A stretch of 64,000 nucleotides of DNA from Anaerolineales bacterium UBA2181. Lineage in GTDB: Bacteria; Chloroflexota; Anaerolineae; Promineifilales; UBA4811. Below the pieces are notes generated by a model that searched no databases, had not been told where the DNA came from, and saw only the letters and a list, made by a program, of their open reading frames with translations. The DNA lies in contig DCVT01000058.1 of NCBI GenBank assembly GCA_002328075.1, positions 139,815 to 203,814 of the forward strand. The letters run 5' to 3'. The translations under genes and the position numbers were made by a program. Below are positions 58,070-64,000 of the stretch, piece by piece. Position 1 is the stretch's first letter; each line of letters begins with the position of its first letter.

Positions 58070-58779
58070 CCACTGCTGGTGCCGACCGGGGATACACCCC
58101 GCTGCGGAGTTATCGCTACGAACGCAAATTCGTAGCCGACACGTTGACCCCCGAGCAGGTGGCGTGCGTGGTGCGCCTGCATCCACAGATGTTTATCACA
58201 GCCTACCCTCCGCGTTATGTCAACAATCTGTACTTTGATACGGCCGACCTGCAGCATTTCTATGATAATCTGACCGGGGCTTCTCAGCGCCGCAAGGTGC
58301 GAGTCCGCTGGTACGGTGAGCTATTCGGCCCGGTGATGCACCCGTTGCTGGAAATCAAGGTCAAGGACGGCCCGGTGGGGACCAAGCAGACCTTCCCGCT
58401 GGCTCTGCTGCAGGTGGACGGTCGCTTTTGCGACCGGTATTTCCGGTCGGTCGCGGCCGGCTCGGGCCTACCGGAGCCGGTTTGGCCGGAACTGCGCGAC
58501 CTCAATGTGGTCCTGCTCAACCGCTACTACCGACATTACTACGCCTCACGCGACGGCCGTTTTCGGGTGACGGTAGACATCGGCATGACCTACCATCGGG
58601 TTCTGGGTGCGTTCGGCAACTCTTTTCTCCACCATCAGGTGAACGACCGGGACGTCATCGTGGAGCTGAAATACGAGGTTGATCAAGAGCCTTCGGCCGA
58701 CCGCGTGGCGGGAGGCTTTCCCTTCCGTATGACCCGCAACAGCAAGTACGTTCAGGGGATGGAGCGGGTTTACTTCTAG
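58066..58779 (+). CDS. VTC-domain polyphosphate-polymerase-like protein
   Basis: This 237-aa protein has the triphosphate-tunnel fold of the VTC catalytic domain: SYRYERKFVAD, NNLYFDTADLQHFYDN, RRKVRVRWYGE, LLEIKVKDG and VIVELKYE, with alternating basic residues in the strands. In eukaryotic VTC4 this domain makes polyphosphate from ATP; bacterial versions next to DUF4956 are thought to do something similar at the membrane. The start GTG 58066 overlaps the DUF4956 stop. No membrane helix is present. Substrate and product remain inferred. Confidence 0.92.
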   Translation: MTTAGADRGYTPLRSYRYERKFVADTLTPEQVACVVRLHPQMFITAYPPRYVNNLYFDTADLQHFYDNLTGASQRRKVRVRWYGELFGPVMHPLLEIKVKDGPVGTKQTFPLALLQVDGRFCDRYFRSVAAGSGLPEPVWPELRDLNVVLLNRYYRHYYASRDGRFRVTVDIGMTYHRVLGAFGNSFLHHQVNDRDVIVELKYEVDQEPSADRVAGGFPFRMTRNSKYVQGMERVYF

Positions 58780-59578
58780 TCGGCGAAAGCGCCGGCTTGG
58801 CGGCGCCAATTCGCTGTTCAGAGACGGCCAAGGCCGTCCGCACGCGCCCACCTCTTGGCAAGAGGTCAGCGCTAGTCGGCTTCGTCGCCCGCCGCGGAGG
58901 CGCCCCGGCATCGGTCGAGCGTTGCGCTGTGGGTGAAAAGGGAGAGATCCTCCGGAGTCGCGTGCAAGCCGATCGGACCCGACCTCTGATTCTCGACCGT
59001 GACCTTGGGCATAACAGGGCGTTTGGTGCGCCCATCGGCCGGTGTGGAGCTCGAGCTAACGGCCTGGCCCACATTCCGGCCAGGTCCTCGGGCGAAGGGG
59101 GGCGCCCGAAAGTCACCGTGACGGGTACGACGCCCGGGTGGCGCAATTGGGCAATGGGCCCGTCGAGCAGCGCCTGGTCTTTGACCGTTCAATGAAGAAT
59201 GATTGATTTTCCCGCTGTGCGTCAGGCAAGAACGTTCACCAAAGTGCACTGCGCATCCAGAAGGACCTGGACACGGGATCTCCACCCGTTGCTTGCCGAC
59301 TCTCCTGGCTCTCCTTTTCCCGTCCGCTACCAAGCGCAGCCCGTCGAGTTCGTGCTTTATCCACGGCTCTACCGGCGACGGCCTGCCCGCCGCCGTCGTG
59401 GCCCATATCGCCACCGTTGCCAGAATCAGCCTCACACAGTCTGGCGCAAACCCACGCCAGGTGAGGTCTTCCGGATTGGAAGTCATTTGTCCCTACCGCA
59501 CCACGTGGCAGCACAGTTTGGCACGGTATATGCTCCATCTCTCACAGAATCGACCGGTCAACCGGTTCGGCAAGTTGC
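58780..59578. other. Intergenic region
   Basis: About 800 bases after the VTC gene without a supportable gene on either strand. The overlapping ORFs look like random GC-rich frames. Confidence 0.4.
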
Positions 59579-59607
59579 TTGACCGCCGACTCGCGCAATG
59601 GTACACT
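59579..59607 (+). promoter_or_regulatory. Promoter of the LysM lipoprotein gene
   Basis: TTGACC at 59579-59584, 17-base spacer, TACACT at 59602-59607; the leader is about 45 bases. Confidence 0.6.
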
Positions 59608-59657
59608 GTCGCTTGACAGAATGTGGGCAATTGATGGTCAGTTCTGTGGAGGTCGCC

Positions 59658-60296
59658 ATGAGGTTCTCGGTTAAGAGCGTGCGTCTTGTTCTGGTTCTTG
59701 TGTTGCTCGTTGGACTGTTGTTGACCGGCTGCAATCGGTCCGCCACCCGTATTCGGAACACGCCGGAGCCGGTGACGATACCGGGAATCGAACCAGCGGT
59801 TACCGCGCTGCCGGCCGAGACCCCAGCCGTGGGTGCGGAACCCACCGGGGATTCGGGTGCGACTCTGTCGGCGGACTCGGGCCAGACTGAGCCGACGGTG
59901 ACCGAGCCGGAACCCGCTGCCGGTGCAGAGCCTGCTGCGCCGGCCGTCGAGCAGACGGTTACCGTGGTGGCGGGCGATACGCTGTACAATATCGCCCTGC
60001 AATACGGCGTGACGATCGAGGAGCTGGCAGCGCGCAACAATATCGTGGACGTGAATACCCTGGAACCGGGGCAGGTGCTGGTCATTCCGGTGCCGGGAAC
60101 CCAACCGGTGACGCCCACGGAACCGGTGGTCGACTACACGGGCGAACAGCTTCACCTGGTGCAAGCGGGCGAGAATCTGTTTCGTATTGCGCTGCGCTAC
60201 GGATTCTCGCATGAAACTATCGCGGCGTACAACAATATCCCCTGGCCTTACACCATCTACCCGGGGCAGGAGATACGCATACCGCCCAGCCAGTAA
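59658..60296 (+). CDS. Lipoprotein with two LysM domains
   Basis: This 212-aa protein has a lipoprotein signal peptide with lipobox LLLTGC, an Ala/Pro/Glu-rich linker (~residues 35-105), and two LysM domains: TVVAGDTLYNIALQYGVTIEELAARNNI and HLVQAGENLFRIALRYGFSHETIAAYNNI. LysM binds peptidoglycan or related N-acetylglucosamine glycans, so the protein anchors to the envelope. No catalytic domain is attached. GGAGGT 6 bases before ATG 59658 decides the start. It is monocistronic. Confidence 0.9.
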   Translation: MRFSVKSVRLVLVLVLLVGLLLTGCNRSATRIRNTPEPVTIPGIEPAVTALPAETPAVGAEPTGDSGATLSADSGQTEPTVTEPEPAAGAEPAAPAVEQTVTVVAGDTLYNIALQYGVTIEELAARNNIVDVNTLEPGQVLVIPVPGTQPVTPTEPVVDYTGEQLHLVQAGENLFRIALRYGFSHETIAAYNNIPWPYTIYPGQEIRIPPSQ

Positions 60297-60321
60297 GGCT
60301 CCCGCCTAACCGGAATAAGAT

Positions 60322-60358
60322 GCCCTGCCGGGTTCGCTTGACCCTGGCAGGGCTTTTT
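60322..60358 (+). terminator. Rho-independent terminator after the LysM gene
   Basis: GCCCTGCCGGGT (60322-60333) pairs with ACCCTGGCAGGGC, with one bulged T, around a 7-base loop, followed by TTTTTT. It lies 26 bases past the stop. Confidence 0.85.
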
Positions 60359-60497
60359 TGTGCCGGTTACCGCGTGCCGGCCTTGACTACCTCACGTTCA
60401 TACAAAGCTCATATAGTACGCATATCTGTCTCTTATACGACGGTGCTATCCTCAAGGCAGCATCAGGTTAGGATCATGTAGTCAAGGAGAAGATGAA

Positions 60498-60935
60498 ATG
60501 TATCGATTGTATGGTATGCCCACAGCGTGGCGCGAGATGGAACGAATTCGCCGGGAGATGAACCGGCTCTTTGACACCGGGCCTGACCGTCTGTTACGGC
60601 AAGCGGCCGCCTTTCCACCGATGAACATCTGGTCTTCGGACGAAGGACTGGTCGTGACGGCCGAGATTCCCGGTGTCAACGTGGACGACCTGGAAATCAC
60701 GGTGGTCAACGAGACGCTGACCCTCAAAGGCCAGCGAGCAGCGGACGAGATCAACGAGAATTCGCGATATCATCGACGCGAGCGAGGTCAAGGGCGTTTC
60801 GCCCGCAGTATCCAGCTTCCCTTCCCGGTCAATTCCGGCGAGGTGGATGCTAACATGAAAGATGGAGTCCTCTATGTGTCGCTGCCCCGCGCCGAGGAGG
60901 ACAAGCCCAGAAAGATAACGGTCAAAGGGTCCTGA
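60498..60935 (+). CDS. Hsp20/alpha-crystallin small heat shock protein
   Basis: This 145-aa protein has an alpha-crystallin domain: NIWSSDEGLVVTAEIPGVNVDDLEITV, the GSGxF-like RGQGRFARSIQLPFPV, and VSLPRAEEDKPRKITVK with a C-terminal extension ending in IT-V-K. It binds unfolding proteins without ATP. A short N-terminal arm (REMERIRREMNRLFD) is typical. No CIRCE element was found upstream, so HrcA control is not supported. A second Hsp20 follows after 37 bases; they probably form one heat-inducible operon. Confidence 0.93.
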   Translation: MYRLYGMPTAWREMERIRREMNRLFDTGPDRLLRQAAAFPPMNIWSSDEGLVVTAEIPGVNVDDLEITVVNETLTLKGQRAADEINENSRYHRRERGQGRFARSIQLPFPVNSGEVDANMKDGVLYVSLPRAEEDKPRKITVKGS

Positions 60936-60972
60936 ATCAGGATTGCCCACCCAGCAAATGGAGGATACAGAG

Positions 60973-61380
60973 ATGACTGAGGAAAAAGCCATAGAGTTGC
61001 AGAAGGAACAGGTCCCGGTTGCCGAAGGCACCGAACCCACCCGGGAATGCCAGTGCTTTGTACCGCGGGCAGACATCTACGAAACCCCGGATAGCATTGT
61101 GGTTGTGACCGACATGCCGGGCGTGACCGCCGAGTCACTGGACGTGACGCTGGAAAAGAATATCCTGACCATCAATGGGTACGTGTCACGGATGGAGATG
61201 CCCGGATACGGCCTGACCTGGGCCGAGTACGAGGTCGGCGATTATCAGCGCCGCTTCACACTCTCCGACGAGGTGGACCGCGATGGCATTGAGGCAGTGA
61301 TGAAGGACGGGGTGCTCCGGCTCTACCTGCCCAAGGCCAAGGCCGCTCAGACCCGCAAGATCGACGTCAAGGTCGGCTAG
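60973..61380 (+). CDS. Hsp20 small heat shock protein, second copy
   Basis: This 135-aa protein has an alpha-crystallin domain (ADIYETPDSIVVVTDMPGVTAESLDVTL, YQRRFTLSDEVDRDGIEAVMKDGVLRLYLPKA) but a different N terminus: a Glu-rich stretch and CQCF. It lacks the IxI/V C-terminal anchor sequence seen in some Hsp20, ending KIDVKVG. The two copies are not close duplicates, suggesting different oligomer roles. ATG 60973 was chosen over ATG 60958 and 60943 by GGAGG 9 bases upstream. A strong terminator follows. Confidence 0.92.
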   Translation: MTEEKAIELQKEQVPVAEGTEPTRECQCFVPRADIYETPDSIVVVTDMPGVTAESLDVTLEKNILTINGYVSRMEMPGYGLTWAEYEVGDYQRRFTLSDEVDRDGIEAVMKDGVLRLYLPKAKAAQTRKIDVKVG

Positions 61381-61411
61381 ACGATACCCACCCTACCTGA
61401 TCGATTGTCAA

Positions 61412-61442
61412 GCAGGACGGCAACCGCCGTCCTGCCTTTTAT
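61412..61442 (+). terminator. Rho-independent terminator after the hsp20 pair
   Basis: GCAGGACGGC (61412-61421) and GCCGTCCTGC form a perfect 10-bp stem with a 4-base AACC loop, followed by CTTTTATT. Confidence 0.85.
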
Positions 61443-61509
61443 TGCGGCTAGAGTCAGCGGGCGCGATCTGTCGGCTGCCTGACGGCATCGCAGCGCCGCT
61501 GCCCCGCGA

Positions 61510-62157
61510 TCAGGGCGGGCCCAAGGGTTGGTCAGGCGTGCCGGCCGGTGCCCGCAGGACCAGCCGCGTCCGGTGGACGCCGGCTCTGGTCGCGTCATAC
61601 TCGAGCGCCTGAAGTACCTCGTCTGGCCGGCCGGTAGCGCTTGGCCGGGCCACCAGTCGCATGCCGATCTCGCCCGGCTGGCCGGACCACAGGTCCTGGA
61701 TGAGGGGCCGAAGATCGTATTGCTTGCCTCGCCGCTCCCGGGGTAAGGTCTCGGCCGCCATCAGCGTGCCGAGACGCCCGGCCGATATTTCGCCATCCGG
61801 CACGGTGACCAGGTATTCTATGGCCTCCAGTTGGGACTGCAGCGACGGTTCGGACAGCGGCGCCTCGACCACATGGCGAACCAGCAGCCCAGGAAGCGCG
61901 GCCCGGTTCAGGCGGTCCAACGCGTCGGCCGGCTCCACCGGCTGCTCCAACCAGATGTCCATCAGCTCGCACTGGCTGGAAAAGCCCAACGGTAACGCCG
62001 CCGCCAGGTTGACGCGCGGCTGCGGGGTATGGCCCAACGAGTAGGCCAGCGGCAACGCGGCCCGGCGCAGCATTCGTTCCCATGCGCGGGCCAAGTCCAG
62101 GTGGCCGGTGAAACGGAGCCAGCCAAGTTTGGCGAATTCTACCCGTAATCGCTGCAT
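61510..62157 (-). CDS. DUF2344 (TIGR03936-type) protein
   Basis: This 215-aa protein begins MQRLRVEFAKLGWLRFTGHLDLARAWERMLRRAALPLAYSLGHTPQPR, the hallmark start of DUF2344 proteins that usually sit beside or fuse to a radical-SAM protein in ribosome or tRNA-related loci. It continues NLAAALPLGFSSQCELMDIWLEQPV. Its biochemical function is unknown. Here the neighbour upstream on the same strand is MiaB, a radical-SAM tRNA enzyme, about 150 bases away. It ends facing the Hsp20 terminator. Confidence 0.85.
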   Translation of the reverse strand: MQRLRVEFAKLGWLRFTGHLDLARAWERMLRRAALPLAYSLGHTPQPRVNLAAALPLGFSSQCELMDIWLEQPVEPADALDRLNRAALPGLLVRHVVEAPLSEPSLQSQLEAIEYLVTVPDGEISAGRLGTLMAAETLPRERRGKQYDLRPLIQDLWSGQPGEIGMRLVARPSATGRPDEVLQALEYDATRAGVHRTRLVLRAPAGTPDQPLGPP

Positions 62158-62306
62158 GGGGTGATTCTACCATCAACTGGGCACTCCGGAAACCGGCCCG
62201 ATTCCCATCGGGGACGGTTCCTCCAGGACCGGTTGGGATGCCGGCGCCATCCAGTTCCAGCCGGTCCGGCCGTCCGGTCGCACGGCGCATCCCGCCTGGC
62301 CGGCGT

Positions 62307-63623
62307 TCAGGCGACGCAACCCACCATGGACCAGGGACCGGCCCACGCTACCTGGACCTCCACCAATTGACCGGAGAGATCGCGCGGGTCCTCGATAAAG
62401 ACCAGCTTGTTACCACGCGTGCGGCCGCGCCAGCGACCCTTTTGCTGCTCCTCCACCAGGACCTGGACGGGTTGACCGAGGTAGCGCTGGTTGATCCGGC
62501 CGACGATGCCGGCCTGCAGCTCGTCCAACGCCTGACGCCGCCGCTCTTTTTCGGATGCCGGGACGTCGTCGACCATCTGGCGGGCGGCCAGAGTCTCCGG
62601 CCGGGGCGAGTAGCGGGCGATGTGTACCTTGTCCAGCTGTAGCTCGGCCAACAGGTCATAGGTATTCTGAAAGTGCTGTTCCGTCTCGCCCGGAAAACCA
62701 ACGATGATGTCACTGTGGACGGCCGCCCCCGGTACGATGGCCCGGATGCGTCCCACCAGGTCCCGGTACTGCTGAACGGTGTAGCCGCGGCGCATTGCCC
62801 TCAGAATGTCATCGTCACCGGATTGGACCGGCACCTCAATGTGCTCACAGACGCTTGGCAGGTCGGCCACGGCGTGCAACAACTCGTCGGTCAGCCAGTT
62901 GGGATGGCTGGTGAGGAAGCGAATCCGCTCCAGGCCGTCCACCTCGTGCAACTGGCGCAACAACGTTGGCAACGAGCTCCTTTCGGGCAGGTCCATCCCA
63001 TAACGATCCACGATCTGACCCAACAGGGTGATCTCTTTCACGCCCTGGGCTGCCAGCGAGCGCGCCTCCGCCAACACCTCACCCGGTGGCCGGCTGCGCT
63101 CGGGTCCGCGCCGGTATGGAATCACGCAATAGGAGCAGGCGTGGGAGCACCCGAGCACCACCGGCAAGTGGGCAGCTACCAGTCGGCCGCGGTCATGCAG
63201 TGGCAGTAGCAGCGCCCGGTCTGTGGCTTGCTCTCGGCCGCAGCCGGGTTCGGCACCCAGCCGATCGCCGTGACGCTCGGCCAGGTACTGGACCAGCGGC
63301 CGGGCGTCGGAAGGCGGCATAAAGACGTCCGCCAGGGGATACCGGTGTCGTAACGTCGCTTCCGGGTTGCGCGTGCCCACCAGGCATCCCATCAGTGCAA
63401 TCACCACTTCGGGACGGGCCTCTTTGATCGGTTTGAGGTTCTGCAGCCGGTTCACTGCCCGGTCCTCCGGCTGTTGGCGAACCACGCAGGTGTTGATCAC
63501 AATCACATCGGCCTTATCGACCCGCGCAGTGGGGCGATAGCCCAACTGCTCCAGTTCAGCCGCCAAACGCCGTGAATCTGCCACGTTCATCTGACAGCCG
63601 TAGGTGGTGATGTGGTATTTCAT
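62307..63623 (-). CDS. miaB: tRNA-2-methylthio-N6-dimethylallyladenosine synthase MiaB
   Basis: This 438-aa radical-SAM methylthiotransferase adds a methylthio group to isopentenyl-adenosine 37 of tRNA. N-terminal cluster cysteines occur in TYGCQMN, NTCVVR and LMGCLVG. The radical SAM motif is GCSHACSYCVIPYRRGPERSR (CxxxCxxC), and a TRAM domain with VQVLVEEQQKGRWRGRTRGNK lies at the C terminus. The usual LLGQNVNSYG reads LLGQIVDRYG, so close relatives such as MtaB-like enzymes are an alternative. Start ATG 63623. The isopentenyl donor step (MiaA) is not in this window. Confidence 0.92.
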   Translation of the reverse strand: MKYHITTYGCQMNVADSRRLAAELEQLGYRPTARVDKADVIVINTCVVRQQPEDRAVNRLQNLKPIKEARPEVVIALMGCLVGTRNPEATLRHRYPLADVFMPPSDARPLVQYLAERHGDRLGAEPGCGREQATDRALLLPLHDRGRLVAAHLPVVLGCSHACSYCVIPYRRGPERSRPPGEVLAEARSLAAQGVKEITLLGQIVDRYGMDLPERSSLPTLLRQLHEVDGLERIRFLTSHPNWLTDELLHAVADLPSVCEHIEVPVQSGDDDILRAMRRGYTVQQYRDLVGRIRAIVPGAAVHSDIIVGFPGETEQHFQNTYDLLAELQLDKVHIARYSPRPETLAARQMVDDVPASEKERRRQALDELQAGIVGRINQRYLGQPVQVLVEEQQKGRWRGRTRGNKLVFIEDPRDLSGQLVEVQVAWAGPWSMVGCVA

Positions 63624-63668
63624 CCGGCGCCAAATCCGCTAGCCAAGGGCAGGAGTGTAACATAGTAA

Positions 63669-63696
63669 CCCGTTGTATGGACAACCATTACACGGG
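63669..63696. repeat. Imperfect terminal hairpin at the TnpB element end
   Basis: CCCGTTGTATGG and CCATTACACGGG form a stem of 5 and 4 pairs with an internal loop and an ACAA loop, overlapping the stop codon of the TnpB fragment. Sub-terminal palindromes of this kind mark IS200/IS605 ends. Confidence 0.45.
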
Positions 63697-64000
63697 TGTT
63701 TGGACCGGGCTGATTGACCTTTGGTAGCTCTCGCCACCTGCCTGCGCAGGCGAGGTGTCTAGCCCGGCGGATGCACTACGGGCATCCGGGAGACCGCGCA
63801 TGAACCGGATCGCCAGCGCTGTCTCCACTTCGCGGAAGGAAAGCGCATTCAATTCCTCGTCGCTCTCGCGTTCAGCGATATTGGAGGCCGCGTTCTCATC
63901 CGCGTTGGCGGCATACCCGCACCACAGGCACACAAACTGGTCCTGGGTGCGGCGGTTCATCGATAGGGTAAAACCACAGGCAGAACACTGTTGGCTCGAA
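63688..64000 (-). mobile_element. tnpB: 3' end of a TnpB (IS200/IS605-type RNA-guided nuclease) gene
   Basis: The frame is open past the window edge. It reads SSQQCSACGFTLSMNRRTQ, then FVCLWCGYAANADENAASNIAER, which is the TnpB C-terminal zinc finger (CxxC ... CxxC) and the third RuvC motif with Asp in ADENAASN. About 58 residues follow. TnpB is an RNA-guided nuclease encoded by IS200/IS605-type elements, and its guide (omega) RNA usually overlaps the gene's 3' end. Only ~104 codons lie within the window; the rest and any TnpA lie beyond 64000. Confidence 0.85.

Noticed and set aside
60360..60497. CIRCE element upstream of hsp20
   Set aside because: The TTAGCACTC-N9-GAGTGCTAA pattern is absent.

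Overview
The window (about 62-63% GC by eye) looks like chromosomal DNA of a bacterium, most likely a Chloroflexota member of the Anaerolineae/Caldilineae type. This is inferred from several features together: an archaeal-type mevalonate operon beside a type 2 IPP isomerase, secreted or membrane proteins with long Thr/Pro linkers, a CotH-DUF4956-VTC operon, DUF4332, flavodiiron protein, and sigma70-like promoters with clear TTGACA/TATAAT boxes. No 16S rRNA, tRNA or CRISPR array was seen, so the taxonomy is an inference.

Layout. 1-5 kb: a tight four-gene operon of a TPR/C25-type (caspase-fold) cysteine peptidase, a TIM-barrel-like protein, an FtsZ homologue with an altered catalytic loop, and a 79-aa protein that resembles the C-terminal domain of the peptidase. 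This is the best candidate for an undescribed system. 5-10 kb: DUF4332, SufS-SufU, then polyprenyl synthase and IDI-2 (minus strand) diverging from acyl carrier protein. 10-16.6 kb: small membrane proteins, a surface-polysaccharide group (GT4, GtrA, O-antigen ligase), rpsT, and a polysaccharide deacetylase. 16.7-20.7 kb: HMG-CoA reductase, archaeal-type HMG-CoA synthase, thiolase-like protein and DUF35 protein. The thiolase-like protein lacks its nucleophilic Cys and the GHP His. 20.8-28.8 kb: VapBC, zinc-ribbon proteins, flavodiiron protein, a frameshifted GT87-like glycosyltransferase, an orphan RelB-like antitoxin and a VOC protein.

28.8-31.4 kb: a sulfide/persulfide operon (CstB-like persulfide dioxygenase-rhodanese plus two half-size YeeE/YedE transporters). 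31.9-36 kb: a membrane Ser/Thr kinase with an extracellular sensor region, and a CPBP protease. 36.6-39.9 kb: two SAM methyltransferases followed by a divergent S-adenosylhomocysteine-hydrolase-like protein. 39.9-45 kb: small envelope/stress proteins and a two-component group. 45.7-54.6 kb: a metalloprotease-like family member that has lost its HExxH, a two-module NRPS (A-T-C-A-T-C, no thioesterase) with a small upstream partner, and dodecin. 55-58.8 kb: CotH kinase, DUF4956 and VTC polyphosphate-polymerase-like genes in one operon. 59.6-64 kb: LysM lipoprotein, two Hsp20 chaperones, DUF2344, MiaB, and the 3' end of a TnpB element running off the window.

How the parts connect. The mevalonate operon, IDI-2 and polyprenyl synthase cover acetyl/acetoacetyl-CoA to mevalonate and then IPP to long prenyl diphosphates. 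The mevalonate kinase and decarboxylase steps are not in this window. Other neighbourhoods look like independent functional units separated by intergenic stretches of 400-900 bases that hold promoters, hairpins and decayed gene fragments.
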